Below, in pieces: positions 36,062 through 47,949 of a stretch of 64,000 nt of DNA. The notes under the pieces were generated by a model. The model ran no database searches. It worked only from the letters and a program-made list of their open reading frames with translations, and was not told the origin of the DNA. Numbering within the stretch: position 1 is the first letter of the stretch; the number at the start of each line of letters is the position of its first letter. Source of the DNA: Coptis chinensis (Eukaryota > Streptophyta > Magnoliopsida > Ranunculales > Ranunculaceae); contig CM027379.1 in NCBI GenBank assembly GCA_015680905.1, forward strand, positions 94,663,001-94,727,000, written 5' to 3'. Both the position numbers and the translations under genes were made by a program.

Positions 36062-36097
<36 letters not shown>

Positions 36098-36299
36098 ATG
36101 GGTTTTGGGTGTTCTTCGATAGGTTGTGGAATCTACTAAACTGTCGATGAGAGATTTCGGATTTGTCTGACGGGTTTTGGGATTTGTTTGCATTGAGTTC
36201 TGGGTGTTGTTGGATGGGTTGTGGAATTTGGTAAACTGTCTAAGACATTTGGTTTTGGATGATTTCATAGAACCAACTGTTTTGATAGAGAGTGGAGAA

Positions 36300-38100
36300 C
36301 TCACATGTGTCATTATGAGCATACCACAGCCACCCTTTAAGCCCAATATTACGGATCTTACACCCACGACACACAGGGGTGATGGTGATACCCCTAATCC
36401 GCTTGGTGTTGCTTCATATCTTGTTGAGAAATTACTTGATAATGCATTATGTATACCTTTTTGTACTGTGAAAAGTATACCACGTGCTTGTCGTTTGGCT
36501 TTTTCTGGTGTACTTAAATCTGCTCTCTAGGATATTACAGTTGATCCTGGTTTAGTTATGTCTTGGGTTCATCTCCTTCTGCTGCCACGTTGTACTCTGC
36601 AAGTTATTCAACCACAGAATCGTCAGGAACGCCGTTCTGGTACTCGAAAAAATCTTTAACAGAAACAGATTCTCCATACTTTGACGACATGGAATGAGCC
36701 TGGTGGGATGTTTCACCTATTAGAGTTTGTAATAGAGCCTCCTTCAATCAAGTCAACAAGGAAATCTGTCCCCACTTAGAATGTGTGTCGATGCTTATAG
36801 AAAGTTGCCGATGGACATTTTGCTGCAGCGGTACAAGTGTTATCATCATCAGGGGTTGCCTCCAATACTACAGAGATTGTACATGCATTAAAGGAGAAAC
36901 ACCCGATGCGACAACCACCTGTGAGACCAACTGTTCCTTTTGCTGAGCCCCCTTTATTAGTAGAGAGACACCTTACTGTCATGTATTAAGTTGTTTCTGA
37001 AAGGTAATTCTTGTGGTCGTGATGGTCTCCGTGCTAAGCACTTGTTAGATTCCATGAGTGGTGCTGCAGCAGCAATATCGTCTGACTTGTTAGATGCCTT
37101 GGCTTCGGTGGTGAATCTGTGGTTACAGGGACAATGTTTGCTGCCCTTAGTAGAATTCATAGCGAGTGCTCCGCTCACTCCACTTCTTAAGCAGGATAAT
37201 AGTATTCGTCCGATAGCGGTGGGTATGGTTTGGCGACGTCTTGTTTCCAAAATTGCAATGAAAGGGGTTTCCAAAGAGGTGGTAGGATACTTGCAGGATT
37301 TTTCAGTATGGGGTCGGTGTCCCTAGTGGAGCAGAGGCGATTTTGCATGCTGTTAATCGCATGGTATATGCTAATGGTGATAGTACATCTCTTTCTATGT
37401 TGCTAGTAGATTTTCAGAATGCTTTTAATATGGTTGATCGGACTACTATATTGAGAGAGGTTCGCATTCGCTGCCCCGCTATTTCCCCTTGGGTCGAGTA
37501 TTTGTATTGTTAGCTTGCAAGATTATACTTGGGGGAAGATTACATATGGTCTGCTTCTGGGGTTCAGTAAGGTGATCATTTGGGTCCCCTTCTCTTTGCA
37601 CTGGTGTTGCACCCTCTGATTCTACAGATCTAGTCAAGTTGTCAGTTATTGCTCCAGGCTTGGTACTTAGATGATGGGACTCTAGTTGGGGATATAGAAC
37701 AAGTGGCAGCAGCTCTGCGTATCATTCAGGAAAAAGGCCTTCTTATAGGGGGTTCTTAATGTGGCCAAGACTGAGATATTTTGGCCATTACTGGATCTGC
37801 GTCGTTCCACTCCTGGTCTCTTTCCTTCAGATTTATCTTGTCTTCAGCAGGGGGTCAGGTTACTTGGAGGGGAAGTTAGCACTGATTCTTCTTTTGTCAT
37901 GAGTTTTGCTCGTAAGCGTGTTGAAAAAGCTATGACTTCGATGGACCATTTAGCTGCATTGGAGGATCCACAGTGTGAGTTAGCACTTTTACGAGCTTGT
38001 GCTAGGCTCTCCAAGTTGGTTTTTGCAGTTTGTCCTTGTCCACCACTTTTTTTTAGGGAGGCAGCTAAGACTTTTGATCAGCACATTCACATGGTTCTGT
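36300..38100 (+). pseudogene. N-terminal region and reverse transcriptase of copy 2
   Basis: The N-terminal part reads VMSWVHLLLLPRCTLQ, later KVADGHFAAAVQVLSSSGVA, and then a SCGRDGLRAKHLLDSMSG block that opens the RT. NSIRPIAVGMVWRRLVSKI, GVPSGAEAILHAVNR, DFQNAFNMVDR, GDHLGPLLFALVLHP, WYLDDGTLVGD and RLLGGEVSTDSSF follow in the right order. These blocks are familiar from many plant predicted proteins labelled reverse transcriptase. In-frame stops near 36528, 36657, 37512 and 37568, among others, make it inactive. Confidence 0.75.
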
Positions 38101-38288
38101 AGGGCATTATAGTTTCTGATGGTCTTGGCTTCGGTGATTTGCAGTGGCGTTTAGTGACACTTCCATTGTGCCTTGGTAGGTTAGGTATCTATTGTGCCTC
38201 TAATGTCTCTGCGTTTGCTTTTGTGGCCTCCCGTTTTTAGACTTTAGAGCTTCATAACCACATTCTTAAGAGTTGTGGTCCAATTCCT

Positions 38289-39135
38289 ATGGGTGAGATT
38301 CTTGGTGATGCTACCAGTGCATTGCGTCTCTGTCTTCCCGATTTTGACCTTGATTCTCTAGCTGTGAATGCTACAGTCCCCTCAAAACCACAAAAAGTTT
38401 TGGTGAAAGCTTTCTACGGTAAGATTGTTGCTAGTCTTGAGAGGGAGTTTGAGTTCTCTACTTGTCAGAAAGCAGTCATTGGATGCTTGCAATCGGAACA
38501 TGCAAAAGATTTTCTACTAGCTATTCCGATGGAGGGACTTGGACAACGTATGTCACAAGTGGAGTATCGTGCCATTATCAGGTACCGTCTTATAATTCCT
38601 CTATACTCTGACGGGGGTCTTTGCCCTGTATGCAAAAAAAGTAGATTATATGCTTTTGGAGACCATGCAGCACATTGTAGATATTTTCCTGGTTTTAAAT
38701 ACCGACATGATCATATTAGAGACATTTTGTGTGATGCATTTTGGAGGGCTGGGGTACAAGTGAAGAAAGAGGCTCCTGTTAACTTTCTCACTGATCCGAA
38801 TGATGGCAGATCAACACTTCGCCTGCTGGATGTCTTGATTTATAGTTGGTCCAAGGGAAAACATGTATGTGTTGATGTAACTAGAGTCTCTCGGTTGGTA
38901 GGGTTGGGGAATGGTGACTTTGAGGTGGGAGAAGCTGCTAAGAGGGCAACAACAGGGAAGATGGAGAAGCATGGGGGAGCTTGTAGGGCTAACCAGCATT
39001 ATTTTATTACGTTCAGTTTCGACACTTTTGGGTTCTTGGAACAACAGTCTATTGAGCTACTCAAGAGACTTCAATAAGTTATGGATAGTAACGTTATGAC
39101 GGCTAGTTCTAACGAGTTTGTTTTTAGAAGGATAT
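38289..39135 (+). pseudogene. C-terminal endonuclease region of copy 2
   Basis: A 262-codon open stretch (38289-39077) covers the connection region, the knuckle CPVCKKSRLYAFGDHAAHC, FKYRHDHIRDILCDAFWRAG, LLDVLIYSW, VCVDVTRVS and DTFGFLEQQSIELLKRLQ. It ends at a TAA in place of the codon that reads Lys in copy 1. Downstream, FVFRRI (about 39117-39134) shows the rest of the C-terminus. Confidence 0.65.
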
Positions 39136-39233
39136 GATTTGCCATTCAGAAAGGACTTGCGCACAACTTGTTGCACGCTTTTCATAATTATTTGTAAAAT
39201 TCGTTATCATTTATTATCAAATAAATAAATAAA

Positions 39234-39547
39234 CGGGGGCTTTTCAAAATCTCGGGTTTTAAACTTTTTTTTAAGTTTAAAATGCGTTTTTTTTTAAAAC
39301 TCGGGTTTTAAAGTGGAACAAGATGTCTTGCCAATATCTCGGGTTTTAAACGTGTTTTTTTCAAGAAAACACTGAATTTGGTGACAATGTCAGCCACTTA
39401 TCTTTCTCATTTACTAAACTAATAATTATTCACAACTTAAACATGATTAAAAATCTAATGCTCATTGTTTATTGTTAGGTTACGACCTCATTTTTCCATT
39501 AGTCTTATTCCCATGAATGTGTTGAAAGAGCATGCCCAATTCTAAAT
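39234..39547. other. Stretch without a recognised gene
   Basis: It holds three short copies of a ctcgggttttaaa motif (39253, 39300 and 39340). Nothing else was recognised. The last 8 bases are the left TSD of the next element. Confidence 0.4.
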
Positions 39548-39936
39548 CCTTGTTAGCAATTCGCCGAATTATTCGCGAATAATTCACGAATCGATTTTTG
39601 AAGGGCAGAACGTATAATACTTCCAAATGTTTGAAAGATTTGCAATAATTTGCGATTTTTTGCCTTGAAACGAATAATACGGATTTTGCCGAACGGCTCA
39701 AAAATTCGGCTAAAAAAAAAAAAAAAAAATTCGTTGCGTTTTTATTATTTTTTTTATGTACTTTATGTTCTCACTCTTACTTTAAGTCCCTCAGTCTTAC
39801 ATTTTTAGTGATAAATTAATCCAAAAGCTTTGCTTTTATACTTTTTGGGCAATATTTAAATTGTCATATCATGGTGTGTGTCTATTTTGAAATTTGAACG
39901 ATAATTTCAATCCAAGAACAAATAAATGAAGGTACC

Positions 39937-40184
39937 TGTTAGAATATGGTCAATATTAGAATATGTCCTATATGTAAAGTCCCACGTTTCTATAAGTGTG
40001 GACATCTATATCTAATAGTTTATATTATCATGTTTGAGGTTAGGCTAAATATGTAACTCTGGGTAGAGAACAATCTCTCTAGAACCCAAGAACTCTCTCT
40101 CAATTAATCGTTCTTCTTCTTGGTTTCCCTCAATATATCAATGTCACAACTCTCCTAGCATCACCACTAACATTGAATTTAACA
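39937..40184 (+). repeat. 5' LTR of the non-autonomous Copia-type element, 248 bp
   Basis: Bounded by TG...CA with TSD gtacc on the left. The matching 3' LTR begins at 43277 with the same TGTTAGAATATG. The PBS follows without a gap. Confidence 0.9.
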
Positions 40185-40196
40185 TGGTATCAGAGC
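40185..40196 (+). promoter_or_regulatory. Primer-binding site, tRNA-Met type
   Basis: The 12 bases tggtatcagagc are complementary to the 3' end of the plant initiator Met-tRNA and sit directly after the LTR. Confidence 0.9.
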
Positions 40197-41409
40197 ATCA
40201 GGTTCAAATAAAAGTTTAGTGGTATGCTAGGAGAGGAATCTCTCACTAACAAGAAAAAAAATCAATCCTTTTTAGTTTTTAGTATAGTATTTAATTCAAG
40301 TTTTAATCTTTCTCACAAGAAGAAGTCTTTATATTTCAATTCAAGTTTCAATCTTTCTCTAGATAGATTTACTATTCACCAACACTATTCATCGGTACTA
40401 TTCACATTACTATTCATCGTCCCTATTCATAACTAATGTTTATCATTACTATTCATGATACTGTTCATCGTCATATTAAATCTACGTCTTTCGCAATCTC
40501 TCTGTCTTAGTATTGATAAGAGGGGCACAACCGTACCTCTCTGTATCTCGGAGTCTCTGAAGTTAGTATTGGACGAGGCGCACATGCGCTCAGTCTAAGC
40601 CTTCTGCTAGGCGCACATGCCAAATGTTATTTTTCAGTATTGTTTGTTTTTTATTCAGAGAAAAGGGCGCGCACGCGCTCACGTATTGCAAAGCCCAAGG
40701 CGCGCCCACACCCTTGTTACTGGAAAATAAGATAGTTTTTTTCAACCTCTCACGAAACAGGCACTTGAGGGCGCGCGCACTCAAAATTGGCCTTACCAAG
40801 AGCGCGCCCGAGCCCATGCCTATATTTGCAGTTTCTATCTATATTTGATTTCTCTAATGGATGTTTGGGTTTCTAGCTTCCGCGCAGTTGGTATTGATGC
40901 CGTCTTCTGTCTCAGTTTCTAGAACATGATCTCGTTGTTTGTTTGAAGTATTATAGGGGCACACGACCTCTATCTCACGAGAAATTATTCTTTCTATCTT
41001 CCATTGTTCCAGAAGTTCGCAGTCATAAAAAGGCGCGACCCACCCTCCACCCTCCACCCTCTATAGTGAGTATTATTTGATGCATGTTCTGTTAGAATTT
41101 TTTTTGTGTAATGGAGTATGAAGTATTTTTTTTTTTTTTAAAGTGGGCATTGGTTGGTTGTATAAGTTGGTATTTGGTTTTCTCAGTTTCAAGTTCAAGT
41201 CGGAATAGACAAGCCTTTGTATGTTTCACCTTAGCCTTGTATATTCCAACTTGAAAGGGGGAATAGGGAGATATGAAGACATTCAGTAGTATATGAAGGA
41301 AAGAGAATATGGAGAAATATGAGAAAGAGTACTCATGTCTCCATATTCCAGCATGCCTTGACGAACTCTTCATGACAAGGAATATCCACTATTCAGTCTT
41401 CAGTATTAC

Positions 41410-42800
41410 ATTCCCACTATTTAGTCTTCAGTATTCAGGTAGTAGTCAAGCCTAAACTGTACGTATGTTTCAGGTAGTAGTCAAGCCTAAACTGATAGGG
41501 TTATATACTAAAAGCATTACTTTTGTATTAACTTTAATTCTTTATATTTTGAATGAGAATCATATGGGCAAATGTTATGCATATTATATATGTTATTAGT
41601 TATATGCATGCGTTTAATACTTTATGTTGTAGATAATATGGTGTGTGGTGACACACAGAAGATCATATCATCAGTACTTTATAAAGTATAAGTAAACGTT
41701 CACAACCTAGATGGATTTGGACAAACCATTGGTACGGTTGTAGTATAATCTGGTATTAGTCTATCTTGACTACAGGATTACACTAGTGCACTTTGTGTGT
41801 ATTAAACAGGACCAAGTGAGGTTGTTTCTCTTTATACTGACTATATAAGAGAACAAACACCTCTGTTATTATGGATGCTTGTCCTCTTAATCTGGATATA
41901 ATAACGGGCACTTACATGCATTGTACATTGCTTTAAATCATCAATGGGTGAGATTCATTTGTGAATCAACAAACTCGATGGATTGGGTAATGACATTATA
42001 TGTAAGGTGTGTTGTTGATTATAGAAGGAATCCGTGACCCGCAGGAAGTCGGGTTGATGATGTCCCCTTGAAAAGCTCAAAAGGATTGTCATGTAAACCC
42101 TGTAGGTGGATTTATTCCGACATGACAATGAGGTTGAGTGGTACTACTCAAGGATATAAGAAGTTGATTAATGTAGTTGTCAATAACTTGACTTAATCAA
42201 CGGGCATTCGATATCTTAAACACGAGGAGATCAACAAGCATATAATATGGAGCCCATAAATATAACACGTAATTTGGGATTAAGGCTGTAGTGCAACAAT
42301 GGCCTTTAGTGGAATAAGCCATTTGTTGACGGACTTGGGTCGTGTGTTCTGGGCGAACATGGGAAGCCCAATCCCGTCAGGAGGCCCAACCCTAATTTCT
42401 CCGCATGGTCCCTGTAGTAGCCTATATAAAGAAACCTCTTTCTCTGGCCATTTTTCTCAAGGGTTTTCTCAAGAAAAGTGAGATCCAAATTCGGTTATGA
42501 TCTTGTGAGTGAGAGAGGCCAAGAGAGAAAGAAGAGGCTGGAAGATCGTTGCCCACACAACGTCCATTCTAAGGATAGGAATACAACAGAAGATCAAGAG
42601 GTTGCTGATTTTGTAGATCTTGAATTCTCAGAGATATCACAGTTGATCTAAAGGTATGAATTTATAACCAAACCGTGAACACCCTTTATTTCACAACGCA
42701 TGGGTTTTCACGGTTCGCAAATCATTCGGTGAAACCATAACGGTTCCTACATAAACTGTAAGTATGTTTCAGGTAGCAGTCAAGCCTAAACTGCACTTAT
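41410..42800 (+). repeat. Repeated 35-bp unit split by the solo LTR
   Basis: The sequence caggtagtagtcaagcctaaa occurs near 41444 and 41471 and again near 42771 (as caggtagcag). The last two flank the solo LTR, which landed in the end of the second unit. The units belong to the interior of the non-autonomous element. Confidence 0.75.
41493..42751 (+). mobile_element. Solo LTR, 1.26 kb, inside the non-autonomous element
   Basis: It starts TGATAGGGTTATATAC and ends GGTTCCTACA, with the 5-bp TSD TAAAC on both sides (41488-41492 and 42752-42756). It has no internal region or PBS. A TATA box (tatataaa, 42423-42430) precedes the putative transcript start. Its length and ends suit a Copia LTR, but the lineage was not identified. 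Confidence 0.85.
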
Positions 42801-43263
42801 CAATATTTTGGTAGCGATCCACGCCTAAATCGCTGCGTTATGTTTCGTAGCTTGATCAAGTTATAAGCGCACTCAAGTATTCAAGATTCAATATTCAGGA
42901 GTACCCATAATAGTATTTTGTTGACATTCACAGTGATATTGATAGTAGCAGCCAAGAAGCGCACATCAAATCAGTGTTATTGTTTTCAATTTATATTATG
43001 ACAGCCATAACAGCGAATGGAGTGAGTAATAGCCAAGCAGCGCGCCACTAAACCGGTGCTATGATTTCAGTTTGTGACTGTGGTACACTTTCAGTATTCA
43101 GGTTAGGTCATTGCCTACACCGACAGTTTCACTTTCCAGAACGTCTCGTCTCAACAGTTGTTAGAGTTCTTCAACTAAAGATAGTTCTATGCGAAAGGGG
43201 GAGCTGTTTTCTTTCTTTTCTTTCTGTCATTCAAGTTGGAATTTGCAAGTTTGTGGCATTACA

Positions 43264-43276
43264 ACTTGAGGAGGAG
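43264..43276 (+). promoter_or_regulatory. Polypurine tract of the non-autonomous element
   Basis: The tract acttgaggaggag lies immediately before the TGTTAG of the 3' LTR, as expected for plus-strand priming in Copia elements. Confidence 0.8.
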
Positions 43277-43513
43277 TGTTAGAATATGTCAGTATTATAA
43301 TATGTCCTATATGTAAAGTCCAACGTTTCTATAAGTGTGGACATCTATATCTAGTAGTTTCTACTATCATGTTTGAAGTTAGTATAAATATGTAACTCTG
43401 GGTAGAGAATAATCTCTCCTAAACCCAAGAACTCTCTCTCAATTAATCAATCTCTAGTCTTCTCTGTTCTTCTTCTTGGTTTCTCTAATATATCAATGTC
43501 ACAACTTTCCTAG
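43277..43513 (+). repeat. 3' LTR of the non-autonomous element, first part
   Basis: It matches the 5' LTR up to actttcctag, where element B enters. The remaining catcaccactaacatagaattta is at 61378-61403. The junction repeats cctag on both sides of B. Confidence 0.85.
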
Positions 43514-44992
43514 TGATATTGGCCTTTTTACTACGTTAGAGATTGAATCTCTTCTTTGTCGAAAGTGCGAATTCAAAGTTTTCCTTACTCACGATCTTCG
43601 TGTTCATATAGTTGGAGTAAGGATTCGAACCAACCTAAAGTCTAGGACAAACTACAACTTGGTTTTTACTCTTAGGGAACTAGTGAGTAAGTTTAAATAT
43701 GATTATATTTATTCTAAATATTTGGTTTAGATTTTTACTACACAAAAAATAAAAACATTAAGTTTCAAAATCATGCAACTAAGACACAATACAATTTTAC
43801 TAAAAGTAAAGGTGGAGAATTAATCATCCTCATGTGAAGATAACTTTTGTTGTTTGATTTTAATAAGTTCATTTTATTCTTCCTAGAACTCATAGACAAG
43901 TCCTAATAAAAGAAAACTTGATCCCTAACATGTATGGCTCATCTCTAAGCTCATACATACTAGCATGTGGAACCAAAGCAATGACTTATCTTTAAGCTCA
44001 TCACTTTGATCCCTAACTAGACACTACACCAACTATCATTTTGGGATAGGATGTAGGTCTAGTTGTTGTTCCTAAACAACTTACCAAACCAACAACAAAG
44101 ATTTTCCCTCACATGAGTTTTATTAACTCCCCAAAAGGGAAGTTAGCTCATGATCCTTGGGATAAAGGATTACAAGTGTAGAAAGTAACAAAAAGAGAGA
44201 GAGAAAAAGGAAGAAGAAAACTAACTATCTAAACTCACTTGCTTTTGATTTATTTTCCACTAGAAGAAAACCAAAGTTTCCTCCATTAAAACTATTACAA
44301 GCTTTTGTTCAAAACCAAAAACTAAATAAAAAATCTAAGACTAAGAAACTAAAATAATACAAGGTAAGGAAAAGAAGTCAAGGGAGTAAATGGAGTGTCC
44401 CCCCTTGTTTTGTTTTCTTCTCCATTTGAGAGAAACTCATTTCCTCCCACGTGAAACATAAAACCACATTTACTTCATTTTTATCCACCACATTAAAACA
44501 AAGTGACACCTTGCCTTTTTTTCTCACTATTAACACCTAATCTAATTAATTACATGCAAGGTGTCAACTTTGCACCAATAATTTGTCATTTTTGTCTTGA
44601 CATGCTCCATGATTGATGACTCATCCAATCTTGTGCCCATAGATGGGTCCATGTACAGATCGATGGCGGTCCGATCTTTGGGCAATTTTACAACTTCCCG
44701 CCTATACGTAGAGTTCATCGCCCTGATTGTCTGAGCAGCTCACTTATCGCATTCGGAGTCTTGGTTCAAGAGGTAGGAGCTTCGGAAGTTTGATGGTTCT
44801 GCGCGGATTTGGAAGAATTCATATATACGTCGTTCCCCGTGCTTTATCGCAGGTTTAACCAATATTTCCATGTTTCTGCATGAATACCTGCAAAAGTATG
44901 AAAACATATTTATTTCATGATTATTAAACACATAATTAACCAAATTTATATGTCTCAATAGGGTTTCATAATACACTTTTGGGTGCTTATCA
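43514..44992 (-). repeat. 3' LTR of element B
   Basis: 1479 bp, TG...CA, near-identical to 59894-61372. Short ORFs inside it (such as 43476-43730) are repeated in the other LTR and are not genes. Confidence 0.95.
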
Positions 44993-45006
44993 CACTACCC
45001 CCAAAC
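44993..45006 (-). promoter_or_regulatory. Polypurine tract of element B
   Basis: On the minus strand TGTTTGGGGGTAGTG directly precedes the 3' LTR start. A similar G-rich run (acccccaaac on the plus strand) recurs at 46489-46498, perhaps a second, internal tract. Confidence 0.6.
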
Positions 45007-46690
45007 AGCACTTTGCTTGTCCCCAAGCAAAGAAGAGACATTAGAACAGATAAGTGGCCAAAAATGTGTAGTCCTAACTAATTCTCATTTCGCAGAGTGC
45101 GGTTGCATTGACCATATGCAACAAGGCCTTAAACCACTAGGAATTCCCTAGTGGACGAGTTATAGCCTCGTGAGAGTTTTCCAGAGAAGATACTCACAAA
45201 CTTCATTTATACTACAACGACTCAGTGACAAAAACTCGTTTCCTAAATTAATCTCAAATATCCATACATCTCCTTAGCAGGGAACGAGGATTGATTTCTT
45301 TGAAACTCAAGTTAATATGTATTCAATAATTAAAACATCTACATATGATCATGCATGTAGTGAACTTTTCATTGAAATGTACTAGTAGGGTTGTTTCTGA
45401 ATCCTTTGGAGAGCGTACCTAAATGGGTTCTCACAGGTATGTGTCGAAACACAATTCCACTCAAAATTTTACCACTCAAGTTTTGTTAACTCAAAGTGTC
45501 GCGCCACACGCGTTTCCTCACATCTCAATGACAGTCAGAGGAGCCGATGTCAATCAATCACGTCTACTACTTATTATCACACTACCCTACTCCTAATTGA
45601 GCTAGAGGTCTTTATTAGGTATTGTGGGGCTTAGGTGATAGTGTACAAGAAAATAGAAATGGATAATCAAAATTTATTAATATGAGAGAATAGGGTCTTT
45701 AAGATATTGGCTACTAGAGAATTCCTTGTTTTCTTTCCTTCTTCTAACTGAGTTTTCCAACCTTGTTCTTAAGCCTCTGATGATTTTTTTTTTCTTAAGA
45801 ACATGACTATATTTTTCTTAAGAACATGATTATATTTTTCTTTCCTGAAGCAAGTAACTGATTTTTATTTGGGACAAGTCTTTCTCTTTATTTTTCCACA
45901 TTTCATCCTATTTCTCATACTCATCACTTAGGTAGGTTCTTTTATTTGGTTTAATAGATGGGTAAGGAATATTTGGTGAAAGTGAAAGGTTTGATGAAAG
46001 GTTCAGTGGAGTGACTAGCGGTAAAATTTGTAACAGGTAAGAATTTTTAGCTATGTCGATCCAAAGAAGGCCTAAATTCTCGCCTAGGGTTCGGGTGGTG
46101 ATCAAGTAAGAAAACGCGTGATTTTCTCTAATCGGAAAAACTACTCCTCTGTGTCATCACACACAAACCACTCATGTCAAGGCTTTTGGTTAGATTCTCA
46201 CAGGATTTATAGTTTAAGTAATTAACCGTTGGTTCCAGAAAGTTACTACTATGTACAATCGATGATACTCAGTGCATGAATGTTCATGAAAAGATGTATA
46301 AACTATTGCATACGTATTATCTTAAGTTTCTTAAAAACAAATCCTAATTCGGATACTAATGTGAGATTTCTAGACAATTTTCATCATTGAAAAGGAAACA
46401 AGACTTTGTCACTAAGTACCATTATTAACAAGAAAATAAAAACTATATCGCTACAATTTGCCTAATATTTGCTACAGGGTTAAAGTACCCCCAAACAGAA
46501 TGATGCTTAGTCTTCGAAGTATCAATAAATAAATAGAGAAAGTACTTGAGAACCGTGAGCAAAATTAGGGCTAGATTGCTGGAACAGAAAGGTTGGAGAA
46601 CATAATATATTATTCAGAAAGAAACAATAAAATGTTCAATAGCACACTAAACATAGCACACGAAACATAATTATTTAGTCAGATATATGT
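45007..46690 (-). other. Element B, long noncoding 3' region
   Basis: No ORF is supported. A 24-bp tandem pair (cttaagaacatgactatattttt, near 45794 and 45818) is present. The segment around 46480-46510 mimics the LTR-proximal PPT region (acccccaaacag...gatgcttagtcttcgaag). Confidence 0.5.
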
Positions 46691-46699
46691 ATAATGGCA

Positions 46700-47850
46700 A
46701 GCTCAACTTTACCATCCAGCAGGATGTGAAGGTCTGGCGTCCTCTTTAAGGAAATGTATTTCCTTAGCATCGCGCCAAAAAATAATAGTCTGCCAAATTT
46801 CTGCCCATTCTTTGTCACCGGATTCCCTCAAATTTTTCTTCATATCGTCGTCTTTTGGGTAACATCGAACATGCCTCAGATACCGAGTGGGGCGCTTCCA
46901 TTGCCTAAACCTCAATGAACGAATGATTCTGTTTCTCGAGCACATAGAATCTACCTTGACCCAGTCATGAAAAGTAGCTGCAAACTATAGAAAATGTGTC
47001 TTCATGATTCGGCAAGCGGTGACCGGTAAAAGTATATACTGATCCTGAAAAGTGCGAGCTCATTTCAGGTTGGAGATAACACAACCTAAGATGTTAAATA
47101 ATGTATGACCTTGAGCTAGTGCACTGAATACGACACAAGTAGCCTCATTGGCAGTAGAAAAATGTCAATCTCCCATAATGTTCAGGAGTATAAACAACGT
47201 CGTGGTCCCAATGTTCATGGTCATGCTTGCTAAGGGAATGGTGATGTTGCGCCATGGCACATGGCCATTTCCTTCTCGTGTAATCCCAAGACCATCACCG
47301 TAAGTTTTGCGAAACGCTTGCCACTGAAAGGAACGGTAAGAATTATGATAGATTTAATGCCATGATGCAGCCAGTTCGTAATATGGAAGATCCAAAGTTA
47401 GGGCAAGTTGTTGTTCAGAAAAGATATGAGGTGTGTCATCAACTAGGATTGTGAACCCGTCTAAGTAGAAACCATGCGCATGGTTGAATGCTGGTGTGTC
47501 TTCCATATTAGCATAAAAGTATGCAGCCAAACTCAGAGAATAAGTTTGGTCAGGTTGAAGAATTAGGGAAGACCACCCAATGTTTGTAATGTAGTCACGA
47601 AAGAGATGGCCATAGGTATTGGAATCCATCATAGACTGAAAGGATTGCTCAGGAATGAGTTTGGGAGGTACCATGTTTGATGAAGATGCAATTGATGAAG
47701 ATGTCATAGTGGATGAAGTAAAGAAATAAGTAACGACAAAGGCAAACTGGATGGATAAATGAGTATGAAAGAAAATAGACCTTCCTGTAAGCACATGTTA
47801 AAATTATATTAGTCACAACGGAAATGATGACAATCCTACTAAGCATTTCT
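46700..47850 (-). pseudogene. Element B accessory ORF 3 (PF20167-like paralogue)
   Basis: The N-terminal part reads HLFRDYITNIGWSSLILQ, then TYSLSLAAYFYANM and LTLDLPYYELAASWH. It aligns in pattern with the start of accessory ORF 2 (F...GW.PLL....CYSRELVLMFY) and ORF 1. Downstream, HVPWRNITIPLASMTMN and IQTIIFWRDAKE-like segments continue the protein. The copy is broken. It is the most distal of three related ORFs after integrase. Confidence 0.5.
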
Positions 47851-47949
47851 TACAAAAGAAGACACAAAGATAAGACAAAATTCATAATACGACGAAAAAC
47901 GTAATAACATATACGATTATTTATTTATTGACTTAGTAATATTGGAAAA

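Larger units (their letters stand above)
34075..36094 (+). mobile_element. RLE-type non-LTR retroelement, copy 1, 5'-truncated
   Basis: Homology with copy 2 starts abruptly at gtggtaggatac, in the middle of the RT, and runs to a long A-rich tail (36034-36094) after the AATAAA at about 36018. A sharp 5' loss and an A tail are typical of target-primed reverse transcription. The coding part keeps RT motifs A to C and the C-terminal endonuclease. It has several stops and frame changes. It lies directly upstream of copy 2 on the same strand; the two are about 80-85 % alike by eye. Confidence 0.75.
36095..39233 (+). mobile_element. RLE-type non-LTR retroelement, copy 2, longer
   Basis: This copy extends about 1.2 kb further 5' than copy 1. 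A tandem duplication of about 80 bp at the start (36104-36160 and 36186-36240) shares ttgggtgtt and ggttgtggaat. The single long coding region then runs from about 36300 to 39135, ending in an A-rich aataaataaataaa tail (39220-39233). The coding part has numerous stops and frame changes. No AP endonuclease is present upstream of the RT. Confidence 0.75.

Noticed and set aside
34138-39135. Domesticated host gene encoding a reverse transcriptase
   Set aside because: Both copies have many stops and frame changes, A-rich tails and a dispersed third copy, which fits a decaying retroelement.
43476-43730. 84-residue ORF, repeated at 59912-60109
   Set aside because: Lies in the LTRs of element B, so the repetition is due to the LTR pair and not to a gene family.
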